From Thermosynechococcus sichuanensis E542 (GTDB lineage Bacteria; Cyanobacteriota; Cyanobacteriia; Thermosynechococcales; Thermosynechococcaceae), in the NCBI RefSeq assembly GCF_003555505.1, contig NZ_CP032152.1:310001-374000 (forward strand): a stretch of DNA of 64,000 nt, written 5' to 3'. Shown one piece after another: positions 45,210 through 54,207 of the stretch. The notes under the pieces were generated by a model, which worked only from the letters and a program-made list of their open reading frames with translations, did no database searches and was not told the origin of the DNA. The position numbers and the translations under genes were made by a program. Numbering within the stretch: the first letter of the stretch is position 1; every line of letters begins with the position of its first letter.

Positions 45210-46232
45210 CTAGAAGTTGGGGACTTTGCGCTGTACAGAACGACTCAGCACTGTGGTTGTGATCACTGGTCGAGTGGCCTCATCTTGGGGGCGAATACCC
45301 GGCATTCCTTGGGGATTGCCCCGCAGGTAAACAAACGTCGCGTTGTTAAAGCTTGCCCCGCGTGACTGCACACAGGCATAGAAGCTATTGGGCACACCAC
45401 TACTCGCTAAGGGGGTTCGCACATAGGCCGAGGTAAAGGGCGTTGCCACAGCTCCTTGGCAAGGAATGAGGGCACTCTCATTATCCCAATTCAGGTCAAT
45501 AAAGTCCGTAACCACCACTGCCCGTGCCATATTGGCTTCGGGTCGAGCACCTTGCATACTCGCATTTGTGTTAACGTTTATCGGCCACTGGGCAAAGTTG
45601 GTAAAGCCGCTTGGCTCAACATAACCTTGGTTGAGTTCAAGGTAAGTGTTGGTCAAGACACGATATTTGCGCAGGGCATAGCGGCGCAGACGAGCACGGC
45701 CTTGCCAGAGGGAGCTAGGAGTCGTATCGAGGTAATAGACCACTAACGTGTGGGCACGGCGCGCATTTTGCAGGGCGATGCAATCCGGTCGCAGACTTTC
45801 TGGCCAAGCATTGTTGCAGTTTGCGGGGATTGTGTAGGTGTCATAGCCCAGTTGATTTTGGTCGTAGGGCACTGGCTCGAGAATCCACATTGCCAACACA
45901 GGCTGCATGGTGCTGGGGAAGGGTGGTAAAAAGTTTGTCAAAGCTTGACTGCGAGTACCCCCACCACACTCACCTCCGCCACCAGCCAAGCAGTTACCGT
46001 TATAGACAAAGACCGCCTGCGATAGATCAGTGCTGATGATATCCATTGCCGCCTTGAGGTCTTGGCGCAACTGGTTTAAGGATGCCTCGCGGGTCTCCGT
46101 TTGGAGCATATCAATCAGGAGTGCGCCTAAGGAAACCACAATCACTGAGGCCATCACCAAGGACACCAAAATTTCCACAAGGGTAAAGCCTCTTTGCCGT
46201 TTCCGTGGCCGCTGCCACCGCCAGAGCTTCAT
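45210..46232 (-). CDS. Pseudopilin, HpsC-like (PilW type)
   Basis: A 340-residue prepilin: leader MKLWRWQRPRKRQRG, cleavage after Gly15, then FTLVEILVSLVMASVIVVSLG with Glu at +5. The long body (DLKAAMDIISTDLSQAVFVYNG and on) fits large PilW/GspJ-like pseudopilins, with Cys residues in CLAGGGGECGGG. In Nostoc punctiforme the HpsC protein of the hps locus has this size and class. It ends 12 bp before the next gene in the operon. Confidence 0.82.
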   Translation of the reverse strand: MKLWRWQRPRKRQRGFTLVEILVSLVMASVIVVSLGALLIDMLQTETREASLNQLRQDLKAAMDIISTDLSQAVFVYNGNCLAGGGGECGGGTRSQALTNFLPPFPSTMQPVLAMWILEPVPYDQNQLGYDTYTIPANCNNAWPESLRPDCIALQNARRAHTLVVYYLDTTPSSLWQGRARLRRYALRKYRVLTNTYLELNQGYVEPSGFTNFAQWPINVNTNASMQGARPEANMARAVVVTDFIDLNWDNESALIPCQGAVATPFTSAYVRTPLASSGVPNSFYACVQSRGASFNNATFVYLRGNPQGMPGIRPQDEATRPVITTTVLSRSVQRKVPNF

Positions 46233-46244
46233 AGAGCCATCTCC

Positions 46245-46898
46245 TTAGGAACAGTTGGTTAACCGACACAGGGTTTCTGAAGAGTCACTGCGAATAATTT
46301 CCGTGGTTAGTACCGCCAAGGGTCGCGTCTCTGCCCCTACCAACGAACTGGTCATTGCCGCTGGTTCTTGGGTTACAGGCGTTGCTGATGTGGTGACGGG
46401 AATAGCCTCAGCACTATAGACGCGCACCTGTACTGGATAAGCCAGCACAAGGTTAGAACTGTTGACGCTCAGTTGACCACGATAGACCTGAACAGCAAAC
46501 TCCGTATTGTTGAGGCGACGGCGGCAGGCTTGGGTCGCACTGGTTGGCAACCCTAAAGCCCCAGAGCAATCCACAAGGCTATTGGGAGGTGGCTGTGCCG
46601 AAAGCTGATCTGCTTGGCCAATGGTGGCTGAAATAGAACTGGCGGGAGGCAAGACATTTAGTGTGGTGGTGCGAATCTCCACCCCCTGCTCCATCATCAC
46701 CCGCAGCCGATCCACCTCTGCCCGCGCTAGCTCCGTAGCCTGGTTAATGCGGTCATTGCGCAACCGTGTCGCTGCCACCATCAGCAGGGGTGCTGCCAAC
46801 ATTGCTACCCCCAAGTTCACGACCAAGATGGCAATGAGACACTCAACCAATGTGAGACCGTGATTGGGGTGGTGCTGCCGGTCAAAGCGAGGATTCAT
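46245..46898 (-). CDS. Pseudopilin, HpsB-like (PilV type)
   Basis: A 217-residue prepilin starting at ATG 46898 (MNPRFDRQHHPNHG, cleavage after Gly14, then LTLVECLIAILVVNLGVAML with Glu at +5). A GGTGAT ribosome site lies a few bases upstream; the longer frame from 46931 overlaps the previous gene and lacks support. The body has the PilV-like helix LRNDRINQATELARAEVDRLRVMM. It sits 20 bp downstream of the HpsA-like stop, the same order as hpsA-hpsB in Nostoc. Confidence 0.82.
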   Translation of the reverse strand: MNPRFDRQHHPNHGLTLVECLIAILVVNLGVAMLAAPLLMVAATRLRNDRINQATELARAEVDRLRVMMEQGVEIRTTTLNVLPPASSISATIGQADQLSAQPPPNSLVDCSGALGLPTSATQACRRRLNNTEFAVQVYRGQLSVNSSNLVLAYPVQVRVYSAEAIPVTTSATPVTQEPAAMTSSLVGAETRPLAVLTTEIIRSDSSETLCRLTNCS

Positions 46899-46918
46899 AG
46901 AGATATCACCTCCATCGG

Positions 46919-49900
46919 TTAGGCAGGGCAATTGGTTACGCCCGGATCAATGCGGCCACTGCCCATACCACTGGGACGTTGGGCACAGCGCAGGCGCAGG
47001 ATATAGGGATCGCTCGCCGGCAGCTCAGTAAAGTACTCACTGCGTTGGCGGGCAGGGGAGATAAACCGTGAGGCCACAGGCCCTGCCGGCGCGAGTTGCA
47101 GACCCACATCATACCCCCAGCGACGATTCGGAGCGCCGTAGTAGCGAATTAGCTCAGCAGCTTGTGCTGGGCAATTGAAAGCTGTATTAACATCACGGCA
47201 GCGACTATCCGTGGGGGTGGTTGGCGAGATTTCCCACTGGTCTTGGTCAAAGGGGCCTGTGGCTTGGGTGGAGAAGTTCAGTTGAATAAATGACCCTTGA
47301 ATCCAGAGATTCCGATCCTCCCAATTCTCAAGAAACCGCGGGAAGTTATGAATCCCACCATAGGCTTGGGTAGGCCGCGAGGGCACTGTAGCACTAATAA
47401 TCACAGCATTGACACGGGTATCTTGAGCACCATTACGGGGGCGATCATTACTAAAGGTGTAGTAGCTGTTGTAGAAGTTTGGTGCTGGATCAGCTTGACC
47501 CGTTTCGCCATTTGGGTATCGCGTGAGATTCACAGCATTAGCTACTGGAGGAGTACCTGATATGCTAACGCCAATGCGTTGACCAGTTTGATGGTTTACT
47601 GCCCAAGGAATGCCATTACGATCCACGTAAATCGGTGAACTGGGGTCAAAGGGACTCTCCCGCAGCCAAACCGCATTGTTCGGCAAGTCTGCATTAGGAC
47701 GATTGGCATTCAAAAAGGAGGGACGGAGTTCGGCTGTATTGGCACAACCCAAGTAAATTTGGCCAGTACTAGTGCCATTGTTCACGCGGGCATCTGTAGA
47801 TGAATTCGCGTTTTGTACGAAGTTTGATGCCAAATTCTCAGGTGAATTGTTACCCAATCCCTGAAGAGGATTATTGTAGGCTTGAGCAAAGTAGTCATTG
47901 GCAGACCCATTGCAGAAGTTATTGGAGATAATCGTGATGGCATCCGCCAGAATTTCTGTGGGTCGCCAGGTATCCCCCGTAGGACGGGCAAAATTGTTAT
48001 TGATCGTATTACGGCTATAGAAGTTGTTCCAGTCAGCCGCAAGCGTTTGGGTAAATTCTTCAATTAGGTTATTCGTTGTGCCATCGGTGCTGTGGAGGTT
48101 AAAGTCCCCCTGAATATAGACAGGGTTATCTGTGATAAACGACAGACCAGCGATATTCTTATCTGCAGGCAGCCCTTGGCGGTCAAGGCGTTGGCCATTC
48201 CACAAACGGAAGCCATTGGGTCGCCGCATGGGATCGGCAAAGAAATCCACCGGCTTCGTGGAAATACCATTCGCCGTCAAAATGGGATCATGAGGCCCAC
48301 TGGGGTTGGTATTCATCCAGTTTTGCCCCATCACCGCTGGCCGAGCAATGCCATCTTCACGCACCGCATCTTCGCGGAAGGCATAGACAATCCCTCCCAT
48401 CGGCAACCATGTATCGCCACCAATGGGACTGCGCCGCAGCAGGTCAAGGTCAATATCCATCTCCCGCACCGCCATTTCTTCACGGCCATTAAAGAGGGTG
48501 TTATCAAGGAAAGCCACATTACGGGCGTTGCCATCAAAGTCAATGATTTGATTCAGGCGATTGGGGTAGCGGATATTAATATTATTGTTATTGACCAAAG
48601 TCCCAGAAGCGCCCTCAGTGGGGGTCAGGAAATTACTGGTGCTACTGCGTGGGGTAGCAGCAATGCTTGCTGGATTGACAGGCGTCCCCCCTAGTGGGTT
48701 GAAGATCGCCCGCAGAGCAGGATATTTGATCACCGTGTTGAATGTCCCCAAAATCGGTGCAGTAGGGTTGCTGCCTCGCCGTGAGAGGACGACCAGTGTG
48801 GAGTCTACAGCAATGTTTTCAGTACCAGAGCCACTGCGTTCTGTGCCACCAATATAGCGTACTGTTGCTGTTAGGGGTGCTGGTGTTGCTACAACAACAA
48901 AGCGGCCTTCTAGGCGACCTCGGTTAAGTACTAACCCAGTGGTAGGACGACGAATCTCAATAATATCCCCTACCTCAAGGGGACCGTTTAGCCCTGTGTT
49001 TGGCTCTGTGTTTAGCCCTGTGTTTAGCCCTCTGTACTTAATTGTTACGCTGGAATTAGCAGTTGGATTTAAAGGGTTCAGAATTGGGGAATTCGGAAAT
49101 CCAACAGGAACATCAATGGTACCCGTTTCTAGGGGCTTGCTCATAATCGAAGCGGAGGCACCTGCTGGAATTGGTGTGCCCTCTCGCGCATTACCTGGTT
49201 GAGGAGGGTCGGGGTTTTGCAAAGTGACTGTGAGTACTTTGCCTCGCGCATCTGGCTCAAAGTCGGTCAAGACCATCCGCCCCACACCACTTACATAGAC
49301 ATGTCTGCCAATATCGCCACCTTGGCTTACGTTGCCAGGACGCAGGTCAAAGTTATAGCTGGGGGCATCTTCAACATTGACTGTTACAGTTTTACCAGGT
49401 TCAGGCACATTAAACTCTTCACCAATCACAAAGCCCCGTTGGCCTAGGCAAAAAGCATTCCGCAAATGAACATAGGTGTCGGGAATACTACAGGTGTACC
49501 CCGTTGGGTTACGGTCATAGGCCACCTGCTCTTTGAGGGCAAGGAGGCGAGCGAGACGGGCATTGACATCCACATTGGTTTCTTGAAGCGGTCGCTGACT
49601 CCAGCGAGCATTGCCAATCAGGGCAGTAATATAAGCGTTGGGATCCAAATAACCACCTCGGTAAGACAGAGGAAAAATTCGAGGAGGGGTATCGCTGAGG
49701 TTAGCAAATCCTTGGCGAACGACTTGGACAGTACCTGTTCCCATCTCTGTCCTATTGCCCAAACCGAAGGGAATTACTTCACCGTTGTTAATTACTTCAC
49801 TAAAGTCATTGGTACTAAAATTCGGGCGATAGTATTCATTTAATTTATAGATAGCATCGTCCAGGTTAACCAGTTGATTCCCTGCGTTGAGGTTAGGAAC

Positions 49901-52228
49901 ATTCAGATTTTCAAGAGTGTTCACACTGTGCGCCAGCATTCCCAACATACACCCTGCGGTGTGCTTCGCACTTTGATCCGCTAAGCTATTATTTCCCTGC
50001 GGCGAGAGCGCACGAGCTAAGTTGGAGAAGTTCCCTGCACGGGTCTCAAATGGATCAGGATGAATCGTGACACCCCCTGTTTCCTGTTTCGGCGGGAAAG
50101 CACCATTCACGCCATCACTAGCATAGGCGACAAGGTTTTGCATCGCCTGCTGCATTGCTGGGGCATCAAAATTTGGAGGAATGAATTCCCAGCCATTTGT
50201 GCCGCGTCCTGTAAAGAAGTCAAAGAATTGGAAGTTGCTGGGCAAGCCTTGAATGCCACTGTACTGGTTGAACATGATGCTGCGTAGGGCAGCTTGAGGC
50301 GTGCCATGGTGGTGGGTTGTGGCTAGACAGGCAATGGGTTGATAGCCTCCAATATTTTGACCCGGATAGGGATCGGTAAAGGGATCAGGAATTGAAGGGT
50401 TAATCGTTGTCCCCTGTGCTTTGTAGTGATAGATGGCTGTGGCTTGGACAGCCGCAAGATCATCCCGTAAGGTACGGTGCTGGTAAAATTCATTGCGACG
50501 TTGAGTGTTGGCGGTATCAACAATATTCCCAAGTGCTGGTGGATCAAGAGGTTTACCCAATTCCAGACGTTCCCCCACAATAATCCGCAGGCCTTCTTGG
50601 CGGGCACGTCGTTCCCAATAGCCATCCAAGCCCAAATCAGTACGCTTGTTGGGGCTATCGTCAGGAGCAATGTTACGAGTCAGTAGATCCCGGGCACCGG
50701 GGACTTGGTTGCCAATGGGATCGCCGACTTTGCTACCCGCTGGAATTTGCCGCCGAGGATCAGAGGAAGGAATGCTAACGTCATAGACGGGCTTTGGACC
50801 GTAGCGATCGTCGGCACGGTACGTATCATCCACATAGGGCTTGGGTTGGGGCTTGTTGGCAAAACGCCCTTGCTGCACATAAAACTGATTTCCCCACTTG
50901 GCATCCCGTACACTGAGGTTGGTTGGGTCATTCCCACGCGCCATACTGCGGTCTTGGGTCAAGATAGCCACTGGGTTTAAAGCAATATCGGCAGGATTAC
51001 GACCATCAATAACAGAATCCCGAGCATTCGTCAGTCTCACATTTTCAGCGGGGGGATTTGCATCCCCGGTAGTAAATGGTAGAGCGGGGGGTTCTCGGTA
51101 AGAGTGAACTTGAACAGTTCCAGCATTCGTGTTGTTATCCCGCAAGCTTCCCGCCATGAATTGACCTTGGAAGATAATTTCGTTGGTGTCGCCATCGCCA
51201 TCTACGTCGTTGACATCCACCACTTCGGCTGTGGTGATTTCTGAGGCCGTGCGGGTGTAGATGCAGGAGTTGGGCGAACTGACAAGAAACGCTGTGTAAC
51301 CACTGCCACTCGTAAAGAAGATACTCCCCTCAGTGTGCATCGCCCCATTCCAGCGGAAGACAGGCCCCGGAAAAATTTCAAGGTCATTACGGAACCATGC
51401 CCCCCATTTATTCCCGCGATCCAGTTCCCGTTCTTGGGTAAAGTCAATAGTTGCAAGGGCTTGGCCGCCATTGCGGTTTTCATAAACAAAGGCGTTAATT
51501 TGAAAGTTCTTGCGCAGTGTTGCTGTGCCCACAGGATCCCAACCCACTTCTGCCTGTTGCGCTGCCGCGCTTGTCGGCCCAACATTGGCACATTGATTGC
51601 CCTGTTCAGTAATGCCCACAGGACGACTGCGGGTCAGCAAGCCAGCCGCTTTTTGAGCATCCGTTTGATTGATTTGGGTATCGTTGGGTCGCCGCATCAG
51701 GATGGAGTAGGCAACAATAGAGTCCCCTGTGGGTTGAAATGCCCATGCGTTGTCAACATTGCCATCGCCATCAATGTCAATCCGCCGCTCATCGGCAAAG
51801 GTGTAGGGGTCGGGGTTGCGGTTAGCAGTGTTGAGCATAATTTGCTCAATTTGAGCTTCCCCTGGAACGCCTTGGGGTCGCAGTGGGTCTTGAGTAAAGA
51901 AGTACTCCAACTTCGCCTTAGCACGATCAACTGCGGGAGCAGTGGCATTCAACACCTGTAACTCTTGCCGTTGGGCACCCACCTCTGCAGTGCGATTCAG
52001 CGTCCGCAACATGAGTGCCCCCACTGTTAGCGTGATCACCACGAGGACAATGACTGCTGTGGGCAGTACGAAGCCAGCCCGGCCAAGCCGCACTCGTCGC
52101 TGTCGAACCACAGGGCTAAGCCGTCGCTGCAACCAGAGGCGCAACTGGTAAAACAAATGGCGAATTGTCCGCATTAGCTTGCGATACTGCCGTTTCGAGA
52201 GGCCAAAGCGTCGGTCATTCTTTTTCAT
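46919..52228 (-). CDS. HpsA-like hormogonium polysaccharide protein
   Basis: A 1,769-residue protein. An N-terminal basic segment (MKKNDRRFGLSKRQYRKLM) is followed by one hydrophobic helix near residues 50-72 (AGFVLPTAVIVLVVITLTVGALML), PilX-like, with the Gly-Phe-Val-Leu start, so the rest is probably exported. The body is rich in Asn, Gly and beta strands, with acidic DxDGDG loops (DIDGDGNVDNAW, DVDGDGDTNEI) that may bind calcium. A short repeat (NTGLN, four 12-nt units at 48986-49033) is internal. It resembles HpsA, needed for polysaccharide secretion and motility in filamentous cyanobacteria. Related operons occur with minor pilins in Synechocystis, recalled from memory. Confidence 0.82.
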   Translation of the reverse strand: MKKNDRRFGLSKRQYRKLMRTIRHLFYQLRLWLQRRLSPVVRQRRVRLGRAGFVLPTAVIVLVVITLTVGALMLRTLNRTAEVGAQRQELQVLNATAPAVDRAKAKLEYFFTQDPLRPQGVPGEAQIEQIMLNTANRNPDPYTFADERRIDIDGDGNVDNAWAFQPTGDSIVAYSILMRRPNDTQINQTDAQKAAGLLTRSRPVGITEQGNQCANVGPTSAAAQQAEVGWDPVGTATLRKNFQINAFVYENRNGGQALATIDFTQERELDRGNKWGAWFRNDLEIFPGPVFRWNGAMHTEGSIFFTSGSGYTAFLVSSPNSCIYTRTASEITTAEVVDVNDVDGDGDTNEIIFQGQFMAGSLRDNNTNAGTVQVHSYREPPALPFTTGDANPPAENVRLTNARDSVIDGRNPADIALNPVAILTQDRSMARGNDPTNLSVRDAKWGNQFYVQQGRFANKPQPKPYVDDTYRADDRYGPKPVYDVSIPSSDPRRQIPAGSKVGDPIGNQVPGARDLLTRNIAPDDSPNKRTDLGLDGYWERRARQEGLRIIVGERLELGKPLDPPALGNIVDTANTQRRNEFYQHRTLRDDLAAVQATAIYHYKAQGTTINPSIPDPFTDPYPGQNIGGYQPIACLATTHHHGTPQAALRSIMFNQYSGIQGLPSNFQFFDFFTGRGTNGWEFIPPNFDAPAMQQAMQNLVAYASDGVNGAFPPKQETGGVTIHPDPFETRAGNFSNLARALSPQGNNSLADQSAKHTAGCMLGMLAHSVNTLENLNVPNLNAGNQLVNLDDAIYKLNEYYRPNFSTNDFSEVINNGEVIPFGLGNRTEMGTGTVQVVRQGFANLSDTPPRIFPLSYRGGYLDPNAYITALIGNARWSQRPLQETNVDVNARLARLLALKEQVAYDRNPTGYTCSIPDTYVHLRNAFCLGQRGFVIGEEFNVPEPGKTVTVNVEDAPSYNFDLRPGNVSQGGDIGRHVYVSGVGRMVLTDFEPDARGKVLTVTLQNPDPPQPGNAREGTPIPAGASASIMSKPLETGTIDVPVGFPNSPILNPLNPTANSSVTIKYRGLNTGLNTEPNTGLNGPLEVGDIIEIRRPTTGLVLNRGRLEGRFVVVATPAPLTATVRYIGGTERSGSGTENIAVDSTLVVLSRRGSNPTAPILGTFNTVIKYPALRAIFNPLGGTPVNPASIAATPRSSTSNFLTPTEGASGTLVNNNNINIRYPNRLNQIIDFDGNARNVAFLDNTLFNGREEMAVREMDIDLDLLRRSPIGGDTWLPMGGIVYAFREDAVREDGIARPAVMGQNWMNTNPSGPHDPILTANGISTKPVDFFADPMRRPNGFRLWNGQRLDRQGLPADKNIAGLSFITDNPVYIQGDFNLHSTDGTTNNLIEEFTQTLAADWNNFYSRNTINNNFARPTGDTWRPTEILADAITIISNNFCNGSANDYFAQAYNNPLQGLGNNSPENLASNFVQNANSSTDARVNNGTSTGQIYLGCANTAELRPSFLNANRPNADLPNNAVWLRESPFDPSSPIYVDRNGIPWAVNHQTGQRIGVSISGTPPVANAVNLTRYPNGETGQADPAPNFYNSYYTFSNDRPRNGAQDTRVNAVIISATVPSRPTQAYGGIHNFPRFLENWEDRNLWIQGSFIQLNFSTQATGPFDQDQWEISPTTPTDSRCRDVNTAFNCPAQAAELIRYYGAPNRRWGYDVGLQLAPAGPVASRFISPARQRSEYFTELPASDPYILRLRCAQRPSGMGSGRIDPGVTNCPA
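48986..49033 (-). repeat. Four 12-nt tandem units inside the HpsA-like gene
   Basis: GTTTAGCCCTGT-type 12-nt units occur four times head to tail on the plus strand (48986-48997, 48998-49009, 49010-49021, 49022-49033), with a few substitutions. They encode the repeated TGLN/TEPN residues and could vary in number between strains. Confidence 0.85.
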
Positions 52229-52413
52229 AGGGGCACCTAGTCAACACAGAGGAGCGGCAACCTGCCATTGGTTACAAATCTGGAGATGGGCTAATAGCTA
52301 GTATGGTTTTTCCTTAGCAAAAAATTTCAGGCTCCAGACAATTTTTCGGATTGTTGCGGCCAGCAATCATACTTATTGCCAAGAAATTAAAAGCAAAATT
52401 TATGGTGCATGGG
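52229..52413. promoter_or_regulatory. Intergenic region upstream of hpsA-like operon
   Basis: A 185-bp AT-rich gap between the HpsA-like start and the stop of the first Rpn-like gene. It must hold the operon's promoter; no clear consensus boxes can be assigned by eye. Its left end (52407-52425) carries the first copy of the 19-bp sequence that bounds each Rpn-like unit. Confidence 0.4.
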
Positions 52414-53319
52414 CTAGGTGGAGCGCTCCAGCCATGAAACCACTTCTCCTAAGTCAGTGAAGTCTAGGAGAGCTTCTGCAAGGGCTTCAATTCGTTCAGG
52501 CAAGAGTTGACGAATACGCTCTTCAAGCTTATTGGGAACATTCCCAAACCGCCGCCTCAGAAGACGTAGGACAACGGCTACCTCTCCTTGTTGCAATCCT
52601 TGTTGCAATCCCTGTTGTAACCCCTGCTGCAATCCTTCCTCTCGTCCTGCTTGCAATCCCTCCTGTCGTCCCTCTGCATAAACCTCCTGATAAAACCGTG
52701 TCCGCTTCAATTCCTCCGTCGTCAGACCCAGCATGTGCAGCACCTCCTCCCGTTTTAGCTCGGTAAACCGATACAGCATTATCCGCGTGATTAACTCTAT
52801 TATCACCTCCCCTTTCTCCACCGCTTGGTTTTGGGTACTCTGCACTAGAAATCTCGCTGCTGGTGGCATCTCTGCTCTGGAGAGGGTCATCAGCTTCATC
52901 AGTGCTAGACTCAAGGGCAGCTCCTCTGGCGAGGGTAACTCATTCAGATACACCCGCCGCAGGCGATCGCTCTTCACAAGGGGAGTGTAGGGCGTGATGT
53001 CTGTCTGCTCCGTCTGGCGGTCAGGGTAAATCACTACCGCCTGCCAGTCAGAAAACGTATCGCGCTTTAGGCGCAGGTACAGAAAAATTTCCGCAAAGAA
53101 GCGCTCGTAGAAGGTGTTGTCCCGCTGAAACTGCACTTCGCAGAAATAAACGATTCCTGAGGGGGCAGGGGGCACAAAGACGCCATCAATGCGAAAGGTG
53201 GTTTCTTTGAGTTCAATGGCGTCAAAGCGGTAGCCTTCAGCACTGTCAATGCCCAAGAGGTCAAAGAAGGTGCGGGGCAGCTGGGCAAAGAGTTGATAAA
53301 AGAGGGAATCACGACGCAT
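52414..53319 (-). CDS. Rpn/DUF2887-family nuclease-like protein, copy 1 (301 aa)
   Basis: A 301-residue protein of the DUF2887/Rpn group (PD-(D/E)XK-like, often annotated recombination-promoting nuclease or transposase-like). Candidate catalytic residues are Asp45 (RIDGVF) and the ExQ of CEVQFQRD (Glu61, Gln63), followed by Lys85 (LRLKRD). Residues 220-245 are EGL then four GLQQ-type units. The C-terminus (RRRFGNVPNKLEERIRQL; ALLDFTDLGEVVSWL) matches a DUF4351-like helical tail. It is the third in transcription order of three near-identical genes; the previous gene's stop is 3 nt away (TAG-CCC-ATG), so they are coupled. Confidence 0.85.
   Translation of the reverse strand: MRRDSLFYQLFAQLPRTFFDLLGIDSAEGYRFDAIELKETTFRIDGVFVPPAPSGIVYFCEVQFQRDNTFYERFFAEIFLYLRLKRDTFSDWQAVVIYPDRQTEQTDITPYTPLVKSDRLRRVYLNELPSPEELPLSLALMKLMTLSRAEMPPAARFLVQSTQNQAVEKGEVIIELITRIMLYRFTELKREEVLHMLGLTTEELKRTRFYQEVYAEGRQEGLQAGREEGLQQGLQQGLQQGLQQGEVAVVLRLLRRRFGNVPNKLEERIRQLLPERIEALAEALLDFTDLGEVVSWLERST
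52585..52662 (-). repeat. GLQQ-coding repeat tract, copy 1
   Basis: Twelve-nucleotide units of the TTGCAATCCTTG/CTGTTGTAACCC type repeat here, encoding EGLQAGREEGLQQ and further GLQQ units. Copies 2 and 3 of the gene have shorter tracts at 53494-53547 and 54379-54396. Confidence 0.85.
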
Positions 53320-53322
53320 GGG

Positions 53323-54204
53323 CTAGGTGGAGCGCTCCAGCCATGAAACCACTTCTCCTAAGTCAGTGAAGTCTAGGAGAGCTTCTGCAAGGGCTTCAAT
53401 TCGTTCAGGAGAGAGTTGACGAATACGCTCTTCAAGCTCATTGGGAACATTCCCAAACCGCCGCCTCAGAAGACGGAGGACAACGGCTACCTCTCCTTGT
53501 TGCAATCCTTGTTGCAATCCTTCCTCTCGTCCTGCTTGCAATCCCTCCTGTCGTCCCTCTGCATAAACCTCCTGATAAAACCGTGTCCGCTTCAGTTCCT
53601 CCGTCGTCAGACCCAGCATGTGCAGCACCTCCTCCCGTTTTAGCTCGGTAAACCGATACAGCATTATCCGCGTGATTAACTCTATTATCACCTCCCCTTT
53701 CTCCACCGCTTGGTTTTGGGTACTCTGCACTAGAAATCTCGCTGCTGGTGGCATCTCTGCTCTGGAGAGGGTCATTAGCTTCATCAGTGCTAGACTCAAG
53801 GGCAGCTCCTCTGGCGAGGGTAGCTCATTCAGATACACCCGCCGCAGGCGATCGCTCTTCACAAGGGGAGTGTAGGGCGTGATGTCTGTCTGCTCCGTGT
53901 GGCGGTCAGGGTAAATCACTACCGCCTGCCAGTCAGAAAACGTATCGCGCTTTAGGCGCAGGTACAGAAAAATTTCCGCAAAGAAGCGCTCGTAGAAGGT
54001 GTTGTCCCGCTGAAACTGCACTTCGCAGAAATAAACGATTCCTGAGGGGGCAGGGGGCACAAAGACGCCATCAATGCGAAAGGTGGTTTCTTTGAGTTCA
54101 ATGGCGTCAAAGCGGTAGCCTTCAGCACTGTCAATGCCCAAGAGGTCAAAGAAGGTGTGGGGCAGTTGGGCAAAGAGTTGATAAAAGAGGGAATCACGAC
54201 GCAT
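53323..54204 (-). CDS. Rpn/DUF2887-family nuclease-like protein, copy 2 (293 aa)
   Basis: A 293-residue near-copy of the neighbouring genes. By eye only a few residues differ from copy 1 (e.g. His16 for Arg, His102 for Gln), apart from the repeat tract at 220-237, two GLQQ units shorter. Motifs RIDGVF and CEVQFQRD are intact. Start ATG 54204 is preceded 3 nt earlier by the stop of copy 3 (TAG-CCC-ATG). Confidence 0.85.
   Translation of the reverse strand: MRRDSLFYQLFAQLPHTFFDLLGIDSAEGYRFDAIELKETTFRIDGVFVPPAPSGIVYFCEVQFQRDNTFYERFFAEIFLYLRLKRDTFSDWQAVVIYPDRHTEQTDITPYTPLVKSDRLRRVYLNELPSPEELPLSLALMKLMTLSRAEMPPAARFLVQSTQNQAVEKGEVIIELITRIMLYRFTELKREEVLHMLGLTTEELKRTRFYQEVYAEGRQEGLQAGREEGLQQGLQQGEVAVVLRLLRRRFGNVPNELEERIRQLSPERIEALAEALLDFTDLGEVVSWLERST
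53494..53547 (-). repeat. GLQQ-coding repeat tract, copy 2
   Basis: Shorter form of the 12-nt repeat tract seen in copy 1, encoding EGLQAGREEGLQQGLQQG. It lacks two of the GLQQ units. Confidence 0.85.
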
Positions 54205-54207
54205 GGG

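Noticed and set aside
48092-48694. 200-codon plus-strand open frame inside the HpsA-like gene
   Set aside because: Antisense shadow of a strongly supported reading frame; no ribosome site or recognisable domain.
51335-51961. 208-codon plus-strand open frame inside the HpsA-like gene
   Set aside because: Antisense shadow; composition follows the complementary codons of the real gene.
52585-52662. CRISPR-like short repeats
   Set aside because: The 12-nt units are contiguous, in frame and without spacers; they encode GLQQ.
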